A stretch of DNA of 52,053 nucleotides from Bradyrhizobium sp. Gha (lineage in GTDB: Bacteria > Pseudomonadota > Alphaproteobacteria > Rhizobiales > Xanthobacteraceae). The translations under genes were made by a program, and so were the position numbers. Positions 8,016 to 16,301 of the stretch are shown piece after piece. How positions within the stretch are numbered: the first letter of the stretch is position 1; each line of letters starts with the position of its first letter. The notes under the pieces are model-generated. The model was not told the origin of the DNA. It did no database searches and worked only from the letters and a program-made list of their open reading frames with translations. Location: NCBI RefSeq assembly GCF_900113735.1, contig NZ_FOQM01000050.1, forward strand, positions 1-52,053, written 5' to 3'.

Positions 8016-8918
8016 TCAGTTCCTGATGTCCATGGCACTGCGCAGGCCGTCGGAGAGCAAATTGAAGCAGATCGAGACCGCGAAGATCATCGCGCCCGGA
8101 AGCGCTGCGACCCAGGGATTGACGTAGATCGCGGTACGAAGCGTGTTCAGCATCAGGCCCCATTCCGGCTCCGGCGGCTTGGTGCCGAGGCCGAGGAAGG
8201 ACAGGCCGGCCGCCAGGATCATCGACACCGAAATGAGACTGGTGGCATAGACGAAGATCGAACCCAGCACGTTGCCGAGGATGTGCACGCGCATGATCGT
8301 GAATGGCCCCGCACCCGAGGCGCGCGCGGCTTCAACGAAATCCATGTTGCGCACGCCGGTGGTGACGCTTTCGGCGACACGGGTGATCTGCGGCACGAAC
8401 ACGATGGTCAGCGCTACGATGGAGTTGAGGATGCCGGCGCCGAGCGCGCCTGATATCGCGATCGCCAGCAGCACGGAAGGGAATGCGTAGAACACGTCGA
8501 CCGTGCGCATGATCGCGGTGTTGAGCTTGCCGCCGACATAGCCGGCAACGAGGCCGAGCGAGGTGCCGATGCCGAAAGCGAGAATGACGGGCAAGATGCC
8601 GATGACCAGCGAGAGCCGGCCGCCATAGATCAGCCGCGCCAGCATATCGCGGCCAAGCTCGTCGGTGCCGAGCGGATAGCCCGCCGTGCCGATGTGGCGA
8701 AGGCGGCGGATCATCGAGCCCTTGTAGGGATCCTCGAGCCCGAGCCAGGGCGAGAGGATCGCGGAAATGAAGATCAACAGCAGCACGACGGCGCACGCCA
8801 TGCTGACCTTGTCGCGCAGGATGCGACGGGCAACCGTCGCCCAATAGCCGCGCGCCTTGGTCGCGGGCGCAGCCTGGAGCGGGGCGTCGGTGGCGGCGGA
8901 CAAAGGGAGCTCGGTCAT
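8016..8918 (-). CDS. Peptide ABC transporter permease (DppC/OppC type)
   Basis: The 300-residue inner-membrane permease starts with an N-terminal cytoplasmic stretch and a first membrane helix (about 38-58, ACAVVLLLIFISAILSPWL). A periplasmic loop containing PLGTDELGRDMLARLIYG, a hallmark of DppC-type subunits, is followed by five further helices. The EAA loop that contacts the ATPases is FVEAARASGAGPFTIMRVHI. The C-terminus FNLLSDGLRSAMDIRN is also family-typical. It pairs with the DppB-type permease encoded just upstream. The two genes are separated by 244 bp filled by a palindromic repeat, although the order is that of one operon. Confidence 0.94.
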   Translation of the reverse strand: MTELPLSAATDAPLQAAPATKARGYWATVARRILRDKVSMACAVVLLLIFISAILSPWLGLEDPYKGSMIRRLRHIGTAGYPLGTDELGRDMLARLIYGGRLSLVIGILPVILAFGIGTSLGLVAGYVGGKLNTAIMRTVDVFYAFPSVLLAIAISGALGAGILNSIVALTIVFVPQITRVAESVTTGVRNMDFVEAARASGAGPFTIMRVHILGNVLGSIFVYATSLISVSMILAAGLSFLGLGTKPPEPEWGLMLNTLRTAIYVNPWVAALPGAMIFAVSICFNLLSDGLRSAMDIRN

Positions 8919-8973
8919 GCGCTAGCCCCCGCAAAATTTTGGTTCGGTCGGTGCAAGCCAAGGAGGCGGTGCA

Positions 8974-9128
8974 TCTCTCCCGCTCGCGGGAGAGGTCGCG
9001 CCCAACGGGTCGCGCCGAAGGCGCGCCCGATGACAGGCTCCGGCGCGGGTGAGGGTTTTCTCCTCTTGGGGGTTCTCGCGAGAGGAAACACCCTCTCCCC
9101 GACCCTCCCCCGCAAGCGGGGGAGGGAG
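8974..9128. repeat. Mosaic palindromic repeat (CTCTCCCGC...GCGGGAGAG type)
   Basis: CTCTCCCGCTCGCGGGAGAG at the left and CCCTCCCCCGCAAGCGGGGG at the right flank an inner GGTCGCGCCGAAGGCGCGCC block. Related mosaics occur at 10185-10286, 25121-25265, 38635-38690 and 51311-51450. This copy sits between the dppB-type and dppC-type genes and can fold into stable hairpins in the operon mRNA. Confidence 0.75.
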
Positions 9129-9162
9129 CGCACCTCCCGAGGAGCTACAGCCGGGCTCATCG

Positions 9163-10116
9163 CTAGCCCCGCTTGATGCGCGGATCGATCGCAGCTTGCG
9201 CGATGTCGACCAGCAGATTGAGAAGGACGAAAAACAGCGCCAGCACCAGTATCGTGCCCTGCAGCAGCGGCAGGTCGCGCTGGAAGATCGCGGAATTGAG
9301 CAGGAAGCCCGAGCCCGGCCACGAGAACACGGTCTCGATCAGGATCGAGCCCCCGAGCATGTAGCCGAGTTGGAGCCCCATCACGGCGAGCGCGGTGGGC
9401 GCGGCGTTCTTGATGACGTGGCGGAAAACGCCGCGCTCATGCAGGCCCTTGGCACGCAGCGCCTCGACGAAATCCTGGCTGAGGATGTCGCCGGTGAGCG
9501 CACGCACGGTGCGGGTGACGATGCCCATCGGGATCACCGAGGTCGTGATCGCCGGCAGCACCAGATATCTCAGATGCGCCCAGTCCCAGGCCCAGGAGTT
9601 GGAGCCGTTCGGCCCGGCGCCGACCGCGGGCAGCCAGTTCAGCTCCACCGAGAAGATGATGACCAGCACCATGCCGAGCCAGTAATGCGGCACCGAGACG
9701 CCGGCGATGGCAAAGGAGGTCGCGAGCTTGTCAATCCAGGTTTCGCGGAAATAGCCGGCGATCAGCCCGAGCAGGACGCCCATCGTGAAACCGATGATGG
9801 CCGCCGCAAGCGCCAGCGTGACGGTGTTGCCGACCGCGCGCATGACCTCGGCGAGCACCGGCCGGCCCGTCGCGATGGAATTGCCGAGATCGCCATGAAG
9901 GGCACGCAGCAACCACAGCCCGAACTGCACCGGCAACGGCCGGTCGAAACCATAGGCGGCGCGGAGCTGCGCGGCGAGCTCCTGCGAGGCATCTGCGGGG
10001 AGCACCGCAACCAGCGGATCGCCCGGTGTGATGTGCACGAGCAGAAAGCACACCAGCGCCACGCTGATGACGATCGGGATGACATAGACGATACGTCTGG
10101 CGATGTAGGCGAGCAC
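9163..10116 (-). CDS. Peptide ABC transporter permease (DppB/OppB type)
   Basis: The 317-residue permease has six predicted membrane helices. The first is at the very N-terminus (YIARRIVYVIPIVISVALV), followed by the conserved ITPGDPL loop. The EAA loop is FVEALRAKGLHERGVFRHVI and the C-terminus LVDIAQAAIDPRIKRG is family-typical. The open frame runs upstream to 10272 through a repeat, but that part encodes low-complexity sequence unlike the family. GTG 10116 puts the start just before the first helix, as in DppB proteins, with a weak AGGT upstream. It follows the binding-protein gene after a repeat-filled gap and partners the DppC-type subunit. Confidence 0.92.
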   Translation of the reverse strand: MLAYIARRIVYVIPIVISVALVCFLLVHITPGDPLVAVLPADASQELAAQLRAAYGFDRPLPVQFGLWLLRALHGDLGNSIATGRPVLAEVMRAVGNTVTLALAAAIIGFTMGVLLGLIAGYFRETWIDKLATSFAIAGVSVPHYWLGMVLVIIFSVELNWLPAVGAGPNGSNSWAWDWAHLRYLVLPAITTSVIPMGIVTRTVRALTGDILSQDFVEALRAKGLHERGVFRHVIKNAAPTALAVMGLQLGYMLGGSILIETVFSWPGSGFLLNSAIFQRDLPLLQGTILVLALFFVLLNLLVDIAQAAIDPRIKRG

Positions 10117-10184
10117 TGAGTTACCTGACGTGACGTTGCGCGATACGAACGCGGGCTTCCGTAAGGAGCGCGAGATGGGAGCGT

Positions 10185-10286
10185 TCCCTCCCCCCTTGTG
10201 GGGGAGGGTCAGGGAGGGGGGTGGCCACAGAGGGACCGCCCGTGTGACCCCCCTTCCCCAACCCCTCCCCACAAGGGGGAGGGGAG
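10185..10286. repeat. Palindromic intergenic repeat (CCCCTTGTGGGGGAGGG type)
   Basis: CCCTCCCCCCTTGTGGGGGA at the left and CCCCTCCCCACAAGGGGGAG at the right are inverted copies around a GC-rich centre. It separates the binding-protein gene from the first permease gene. A stable hairpin here could protect the upstream binding-protein mRNA and give it a higher level than the permeases. Confidence 0.75.
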
Positions 10287-10313
10287 CCCTACCAGCGTGC
10301 TCGCCTCACTTCA

Positions 10314-11969
10314 CTACTGCATCGAAATCGGCGAGAAATCGATGAACCAGCTCTTCGGCTGGATCACCCCTGTGACCTTCGGGCTCATGGCGCGGGGGCC
10401 GACGTCGTGAGCGACGTAGAGAAAGGCTGCGTCGTCGACGGAGGCCGCGTGCAGTTCAGCGAGCGCGGCGTCGCGCGCGGCGGGATCGAAGGTCTGTCGC
10501 GCCTTCTTCACCAGCTCGTCGAATTTGGGATTGTTGATGAAGCCCCAATTGTTCGAGACCGGCGGGGCCATGCCCGATTGCAGGAAGCGCACCAGTGCGA
10601 AGAACGGATCCATTGCCGCATAGGTGACGTTGGTCGCGTTCGAGCCGTTGGCCGACGGATCCTTGGCGCCGCGGCGCCAGTTGGTGAACAGCGTATTCCA
10701 CTCAATGACGTCAAGCTGCACGTCGAAATAACATTCGGCGAGGGCCTGCTGCAGATATTCGTTCATCGGCAGCGGCTGCATCTGGCCCGAGCCCGAAGCC
10801 GAGGTCTGGATCTTCACCGTCAGCTTCTTGTTCGGACCAAAACCCGCTTCCTGCATCAGCTTCTGCGCGGCTGGCTTGTCGTACTTGATCTCGAAGGCCG
10901 GTTTTCCGCGCCAGGGATGGCCGGGCTCGAAGGTGCCGGTCGCCGGCACCATGAGCCCTGCCAGCAAGCCATCCTTGAGGCCTTCCCGATCGACGCAGAG
11001 GTTCGCAGCCTTGCGGACGCGGATGTCGTTCCAGGGCGAGCCTTCGACGCGCGAGAATTGCCACGGCCAGACATGCGGCTGCTCGTTGGCGTAGAGCTTG
11101 AAGCCGCGCTGCTTGAGCTCGGGCAGCGCATCGGGCGCGGGCGCCTCGACCCAATCGACCTGCCCGGAGAGCAGCGCCGCGGTGCGTGCGTTGGCTTCCG
11201 GCATCGGCAAGAGCACCATCCTGTCGATCTTGGGCACGCGCGCCTTGTCCCAATAGTCAGCGTTCTTGACCAGCTCCAGCCGTTCGCGCGGCGTGAAGCT
11301 TGCCATCTTCCACGGGCCGGTGCCCGCGGCGTCCTTGGCAAAGGCGGTCCAGGCGGCCTGCGACTTCGCCTTGGCGTCAGCACCTTCCGCCTTGTCGTAG
11401 AAATGCTGCCACTTCGCCGGGCTCGCCATGAAGAGGTTGGTGAGGTTGATGGGCAGGAAGCTGTCGGGTTCCTTGGTGGTGAGCTCGACCGTCATGTCGT
11501 CGATCTTCCTCGCAGAAGCCAGCGTCGGCATGCGCGAGGCCGTGACGCCGACCTGGCTGGCGTCGAACTGCGGCGCGTCCTGCTTCAGGACCTTGTCCAC
11601 GTTCCACACCACGGCATCGGCGTTGAACGGCGTGCCGTCATGGAAGGTGACGCCCGGGCGCAGCTTGAAGATCCATTTGGTCTTGTCCGCATCATCGACC
11701 TTCCACTCGGTCGCAAGGCCGGGGATCACCACGCTGGCCTTGTCCGCCGAGGACAGGTCCCAGCCGGTGAGCGCGTCGTACATGGTGACGCCAGTGAAGC
11801 GGTTGCCTTCAAAACCCTGATCGGGTTGACCGAGCGTGCGCGGAATGTCGGCAGCCGTCATGCCGATGCGCAGCACGGTTTCGGCGCTGGCCGCGCGCGG
11901 CCAGGCCGCCGCGCTCGCCAGGGCCAGTGCAGCGATCAATGCTGCACGCGCGGTTGTCTTGATAAGCAT
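10314..11969 (-). CDS. Peptide/amide ABC transporter substrate-binding protein (DppA/SBP family 5)
   Basis: The 551-residue periplasmic binding protein is a cluster C (SBP_bac_5) type. The N-terminus is a signal peptide (MLIKTTARAALIAALALASA then SAETV, cleavage after about residue 29). Family features include WKVDDADKTKWIFKLRPGV, FHDGTPFNADAVVWNVDKVL near the N-terminus and a conserved GTGPWKMASFTPRERLELV. The open frame continues upstream, but ATG 11969 directly precedes the signal peptide and has an AGAGGA site. It is the first gene of the minus-strand uptake operon and should set its specificity. It is clearly paralogous to the divergent gene at 12166-13761. Confidence 0.94.
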   Translation of the reverse strand: MLIKTTARAALIAALALASAAAWPRAASAETVLRIGMTAADIPRTLGQPDQGFEGNRFTGVTMYDALTGWDLSSADKASVVIPGLATEWKVDDADKTKWIFKLRPGVTFHDGTPFNADAVVWNVDKVLKQDAPQFDASQVGVTASRMPTLASARKIDDMTVELTTKEPDSFLPINLTNLFMASPAKWQHFYDKAEGADAKAKSQAAWTAFAKDAAGTGPWKMASFTPRERLELVKNADYWDKARVPKIDRMVLLPMPEANARTAALLSGQVDWVEAPAPDALPELKQRGFKLYANEQPHVWPWQFSRVEGSPWNDIRVRKAANLCVDREGLKDGLLAGLMVPATGTFEPGHPWRGKPAFEIKYDKPAAQKLMQEAGFGPNKKLTVKIQTSASGSGQMQPLPMNEYLQQALAECYFDVQLDVIEWNTLFTNWRRGAKDPSANGSNATNVTYAAMDPFFALVRFLQSGMAPPVSNNWGFINNPKFDELVKKARQTFDPAARDAALAELHAASVDDAAFLYVAHDVGPRAMSPKVTGVIQPKSWFIDFSPISMQ

Positions 11970-12008
11970 CGCCTCAGTCCTCTCAGTGAAATCGCTGATT
12001 AATTTTGA

Positions 12009-12022
12009 TGCAAACGTATGCA
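12009..12022. promoter_or_regulatory. Candidate operator between two divergent binding-protein genes
   Basis: TGCAAACGTATGCA is a 14-bp dyad around ACGT with a single mismatched pair. It lies in the 196-bp region shared by the two divergent substrate-binding-protein genes, 40 bp from one start and 143 bp from the other. Half-sites of this kind are typical of dimeric repressors (GntR or LacI class), but no regulator gene is adjacent. Confidence 0.35.
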
Positions 12023-12165
12023 ATGGCTATGCCAAGGAGAAACTTATTCTGCAAATTAGCCCTGCGACGACAAGTCCTTGTGATCACGGGAATGCAGCGC
12101 AAGCAAACTGCCTATTCTGGCATCCGGATTGCACGTTAGGCCCGACTATTCTGGGAGCTTGGGCC

Positions 12166-13761
12166 ATGCGAATCCTCAAATCGACCTGTCTCGCCGTGCT
12201 TGCACTGGCGTCGTTCGCAGTCGCGGCGCGCGCCGAAACGGTGGTGCGCTATGGCATCTCGATGGCGGATATTCCGCTGACGACGGGCCAGCCCGATCGC
12301 GGCGCCGGCGCCTATCAATTCACGGCCTATACGATCTACGATCCGCTGGTGGCGTGGGAGATGGACGTGGCCGATCGCCCGGGCAAGCTGGTGCCGGGGC
12401 TCGCGACCGAATGGAAGGTCGACGATTCAGACAAGACCAAATGGCGCTTCACCCTTCGCAAGGGCGTGAAGTTTCACGACGGCAGCGAGTTCAACGCCGA
12501 TGCGGTGATCTGGAATCTCGACAAGGTGCTCAACGACAAGGCGCCGCAATTCGACAAGCGGCAGAGCGCGCAGGTGAAGACGCGGCTTCCTTCGGTCGCG
12601 AGCTACGCCAAGATCGACGATTTCACCGTGGAGATCACGACCAAGACGGTGGACTCCTTCTTCCCCTATCAGATGCTGTGGTTCCTGGTGTCGAGCCCGG
12701 CGCAGTATGAGAAGCTCGGCAAGGATTGGGACAAGTTCGCCAGCCAGCCCTCCGGCACCGGCCCGTTCAAGCTGACGAAACTGGTGCCGCGCGAGCTGGC
12801 CGAGCTCAGCAAGAATCCGGACTATTGGAACGCCAAGCGCATTCCCAGGGTCGACAAGATCGTGCTGGTGCCGATGCCGGAAGCGTTGACCCGCACCAAT
12901 GCGCTGCTCGCGGGCCAGGTCGACCTGATCGAAACGCCGGCGCCTGATGCCGTGCCGCAGCTGAAGGCGGCGGGCATGAAGATCGTCGACAACGTCACGC
13001 CGCATGTCTGGAATTATCATCTCAGCGTGCTGCCGGGCTCGCCCTGGACCGACATCCGCCTGCGCAAGGCGCTGAACCTCGCCATCAACCGCGACGAGGT
13101 GGTCGGCCTGATGAACGGTCTTGCGAAGCCCGCCAGGGGCCAGGTGGACCCGTCGAGCCCGTGGTTCGGCAAGCCGACTTTCGAGCTGAGATATGATCTC
13201 GCCGCCGCGAAAAAGCTGGTCGAGGAAGCCGGTTATTCGAAAGCAAAGCCGCTGAAGGCCACCTTCATCATCGCGCAGGGTGGCACCGGCCAGATGCTGT
13301 CGCTGCCGATGAACGAATTCCTGCAGCAGAGTTTCAAGGAGATCGGCATCGACATCGACTTCAAGGTGGTCGAGCTCGAAACGCTCTATACGCATTGGCG
13401 CAAGGGCGCGGCCGACGAGATCAACGCCGGCATCACCGCCAACAACATCGCCTATGTCACCTCGGACCCGCTCTACGCCATCGTCCGCTTCTTTGCCTCC
13501 GACCAGATCGCGCCGGTCGGCGTCAACTGGGGCGGCTACAAGAATCCCGAGGTCGACGCGCTGATCAACCAGGCCAAGCAGACGTTCGACACCGCCAAGC
13601 AGGACGATTTGATCGCGCGGGCGCATGCGCTGATCGTCGACGACGCCGCGCTGGTCTGGGTGGTCCACGACACCAACCCGCATGCGCTGTCGCCGAAGAT
13701 CAAGCAGTTCGTGCAGGCGCAGCACTGGTTCCAGGACCTCACGACGATCGGGGTGGAGTGA
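12166..13761 (+). CDS. Second peptide-type ABC substrate-binding protein, paralogue of 10314-11969
   Basis: The 531-residue family-5 solute-binding protein has a signal peptide (MRILKSTCLAVLALASFAVA, cleavage near ARA/ET). ATG 12166 has GGGAG nine bases upstream. It shares many blocks with its divergent neighbour: both begin the mature chain with a TV-R-G-ADIP pattern, and both have WKVDDxDKTKW, FHDGxxFNADAV and a late YAAMDPFFALVRF / YVTSDPLYAIVRF segment. No transporter genes follow it, so it probably uses the DppBCDF-type complex of the divergent operon with a second ligand specificity. A palindromic repeat begins 24 bp after its stop. Confidence 0.93.
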   Translation: MRILKSTCLAVLALASFAVAARAETVVRYGISMADIPLTTGQPDRGAGAYQFTAYTIYDPLVAWEMDVADRPGKLVPGLATEWKVDDSDKTKWRFTLRKGVKFHDGSEFNADAVIWNLDKVLNDKAPQFDKRQSAQVKTRLPSVASYAKIDDFTVEITTKTVDSFFPYQMLWFLVSSPAQYEKLGKDWDKFASQPSGTGPFKLTKLVPRELAELSKNPDYWNAKRIPRVDKIVLVPMPEALTRTNALLAGQVDLIETPAPDAVPQLKAAGMKIVDNVTPHVWNYHLSVLPGSPWTDIRLRKALNLAINRDEVVGLMNGLAKPARGQVDPSSPWFGKPTFELRYDLAAAKKLVEEAGYSKAKPLKATFIIAQGGTGQMLSLPMNEFLQQSFKEIGIDIDFKVVELETLYTHWRKGAADEINAGITANNIAYVTSDPLYAIVRFFASDQIAPVGVNWGGYKNPEVDALINQAKQTFDTAKQDDLIARAHALIVDDAALVWVVHDTNPHALSPKIKQFVQAQHWFQDLTTIGVE

Positions 13762-13785
13762 GGGCGCGCGGCAAACGCAGCTGCC

Positions 13786-13901
13786 GTAGGGTGGGTTAGC
13801 CGCAGGCGTAACCCACCATGCTTCCACAGGTGCCGACCGAAGTTGGTGGGTTACGCTCACCGGACTGCGCTTCGCGCATCCGCTGAGCTAACCCACCCTA
13901 C
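13786..13901. repeat. Palindromic intergenic repeat (GTAGGGTGGGTTAGC type)
   Basis: GTAGGGTGGGTTAGC at 13786-13800 is exactly mirrored by GCTAACCCACCCTAC at 13887-13901. Inner copies GCGTAACCCACCA and TGGTGGGTTACGC form a second nested inverted pair. It lies between two convergent genes and belongs to a repeat class common in Bradyrhizobium intergenic DNA. Confidence 0.8.
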
Positions 13902-13919
13902 AGGCTACGTCCTCGCCCG

Positions 13920-16151
13920 CTACTTCGTCAGCAGCGCATACGCCCCCGTCCAATCGTCCGGCGGCGGATTGACCTTGAACTCGTTGATCCTTGCTTCGTA
14001 CAGGCCGAACAGCTTCTCCAGCGTGTCGGCATCCTCGCTGCGACGGCCGCGTTCGATGGCGTCGAGTGCGCCCTGCCAGTCGCGGCTGCGGTAGCAGGCG
14101 AGCATTTCGATGGTGACGTTGCGCAGGCGCTGGAACGCGGCCGACTGCAACACATCCTCGCGGCCAGCGATCGCATAGATCACCTCCGGTTCGCTCTTGC
14201 CCTTGACCGTGATGAAGTCGAGCTCGAGGATCGCGAATCTGTCCTTGGCGGCGAGTGCGGTGCGCGAGCCCACGATGATCGGGAAACCGTATTCCTTGGT
14301 CTGGCCTTCCAGGCGTGACGCCAGGTTCACGCTGTCGCCGAGCACCGAATAGTTGAACTTCTTGTCGGATCCCATGTTGCCGACCACGCCGATGCCGGTG
14401 TTGAGGCCGATGCCGACATTGAGAGGAATGTAGGCGTGACCGCCCTCGGCGGCCTCCTGCTCGCGCTCCCTGTTGACCTCGTCGATCTTCTCGAGCATGC
14501 CGACTGCCGCCTCGCAGGCGTTGACCTCATGCTGGTCGTCGTCGACCGGCGCATTCCAGAACGCCATGATGGCGTCGCCCATGTATTTGTCGATGGTGCC
14601 GCGGTGCGCGCGGATCACGTCGGTCAGCGGCGTCAGGAAGCGGTTCATCAGCGTGATCAGGCCTTGCGGATCATGCTTGAAGCTTTCCGAGATCGAGGTG
14701 AAGCCGCGCACGTCGGAGAACATGATCGTCATGTCGCGCTCGTCGCCGCCGAGCTTGAGCTTCTCGGGCGATTGCGCGAGCTGCTCGACCAGCTCCGGCG
14801 ACATGTATTGCGCGAACATGCCGCGGATCTGCACGCGCTGCCGTTGCTCGCGCACGAAGCTCGCGAAGATGAAGGTCAGGTAGATCGCCGTGGTCGACAA
14901 CAGCGGATAGGTGAAGTCGATGAGGTAGCGGTACCGCGCGTAGAAGAACCAGGACGAGCCGATCAGGATGGCGGCGAACATCGCGCCCGCGAGCACCAGC
15001 CGGACCGGACCGAGATTCGGCGTGAAGATGATGACGAGGATGCCGATGATCATCGCAGTGAGCAATTCGACACCGAGCGCATAGTTCGGTTGCGAAATCA
15101 CCGCGCCGCTGAGCACGCTTTCGAGCACCTGGGCGTGGATCTCGACGCCAGGCATGTTCGCCGAGACCGGCGTGGTCTTGAGATCGTTGAGGCCGACGGC
15201 GGAGGTGCCGATCAGCACCAGCTTGCCGTTGATCTTGTCAGGCGGCACGGTGTTGTCGAGCACGTCGGCGGCCGAGACGTAGATCGAGGGATCCTGGCGC
15301 GCATAATGCACCCAGAGCTGGCCATTCTTGTCGGTCGGGATCTCCAGGCCCTTGATGCGCACGCCCCGGATGCCGGTCTTGTCGGTGCGAACCAGCAGCG
15401 TCGGCGTTCCCGTGACGACCCGCAGGATCTCGAGGCCGAGCGAGGGCATGATATTGCCCTGGGCGCGCATGATCATCGGCACGCGCCGGATCAGGCCATC
15501 GCGCTCGGTCTTGATGGTGAACAGGCCGCGGCCGGCCGCGACCTTCTCGATGACGGGTACGTTGCGCAGCAGGCCGGGGAATTCGAACAGGAATTTTTCG
15601 GCATTCTCTTCGCCGACCGTTGCAACGCCGGTGAAGGGCAGCGACTTGTCGATCTCGGAACCGACCGCCGGCTGGCCGGTCTCGCCCAGCACCACGCGCG
15701 AACCCTTGATCGCTTCCGAGAGGACCTGGTCGTTGCTGGGCAGTTCGTGCAGCCTGGCGCGGGTCGCATCGTCCAGATAGCGCATCTCATTGGCGACCAG
15801 ATCCGGATTGAGCCGGTCAGGCTCCGAGAACACCACGTCGAAGCCGATCGCGACTGCGCCGTCGTGGGTGAGGTTGATGATCAGATCGGCGATCCGCGTC
15901 CGCGGCCATGGCCACTGGCCGAGCCTGGCGAGGCTCTTGTCGTCGATGTCGACGATGGTGACCGGCCGCACCGCCTTGTGGCGGGGATCGATCAGCTGAA
16001 ACAGGTCGAAGGTGCGCACGCGCACTTCCTGCAGCGGCGGCGGATCCCAGACGCGCAACCCGGCGAAGACGATCAGCAGCCCAAGGCATATCAGCCGCGC
16101 AACGCCGAGTCTCCGCGTGAACCACCGGCGCAGGATTTTGAGACGTTTCAT
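13920..16151 (-). CDS. CHASE2-domain adenylate/guanylate cyclase
   Basis: The 743-residue membrane sensor cyclase has an N-terminal helix (about 15-32). An extracytoplasmic CHASE2 domain follows (about 40-340, with VTIVDIDDKSLARLGQWPWP and LVLIGTSAVGLNDLKTTPV). Three membrane helices (about 355-430) lead to a class III cyclase domain (about 470-650). Metal-binding aspartates are visible in MFSDVRGFTS and YMGDAIMAFWNAP, and KKFNYSVLGDSVNLASRLEG is the transition-state segment. The Lys and Asp/Ser pattern favours ATP as substrate. A longer start at 16193 is possible; ATG 16151 gives a normal N-terminus. It is encoded 150 bp downstream of the FecR/RTX-like giant protein on the same strand, so it may be co-transcribed and could signal cell-surface state as cAMP. 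Confidence 0.92.
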   Translation of the reverse strand: MKRLKILRRWFTRRLGVARLICLGLLIVFAGLRVWDPPPLQEVRVRTFDLFQLIDPRHKAVRPVTIVDIDDKSLARLGQWPWPRTRIADLIINLTHDGAVAIGFDVVFSEPDRLNPDLVANEMRYLDDATRARLHELPSNDQVLSEAIKGSRVVLGETGQPAVGSEIDKSLPFTGVATVGEENAEKFLFEFPGLLRNVPVIEKVAAGRGLFTIKTERDGLIRRVPMIMRAQGNIMPSLGLEILRVVTGTPTLLVRTDKTGIRGVRIKGLEIPTDKNGQLWVHYARQDPSIYVSAADVLDNTVPPDKINGKLVLIGTSAVGLNDLKTTPVSANMPGVEIHAQVLESVLSGAVISQPNYALGVELLTAMIIGILVIIFTPNLGPVRLVLAGAMFAAILIGSSWFFYARYRYLIDFTYPLLSTTAIYLTFIFASFVREQRQRVQIRGMFAQYMSPELVEQLAQSPEKLKLGGDERDMTIMFSDVRGFTSISESFKHDPQGLITLMNRFLTPLTDVIRAHRGTIDKYMGDAIMAFWNAPVDDDQHEVNACEAAVGMLEKIDEVNREREQEAAEGGHAYIPLNVGIGLNTGIGVVGNMGSDKKFNYSVLGDSVNLASRLEGQTKEYGFPIIVGSRTALAAKDRFAILELDFITVKGKSEPEVIYAIAGREDVLQSAAFQRLRNVTIEMLACYRSRDWQGALDAIERGRRSEDADTLEKLFGLYEARINEFKVNPPPDDWTGAYALLTK

Positions 16152-16301
16152 GTCAGTCGAGCTTCCCGCCGCGCGTCGCGTCCCCCGGATCATGGAGCCT
16201 CGGCGCGTGATTTTCCATTCCCCGATGGCGGAGGATTGTGGATTTTTTGCCGGCGTCGAGCTGGGCGTGATCGCGGCCAGGCCGGCCGGATCCGGCGCCG
16301 A

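Noticed and set aside
9163..10272. Longer dppB start at 10272
   Set aside because: The extra codons translate the palindromic repeat into Pro/Gly/Arg-rich sequence unlike any DppB N-terminus.
8974..10286. Clustered repeats considered as a CRISPR array
   Set aside because: The units are not evenly spaced, are palindromic, differ in length and are separated by genes; no cas genes are present.
12427..13860. Open frame of 477 codons on the minus strand
   Set aside because: It is antisense to the second binding-protein gene and has reversed-codon composition without motifs.
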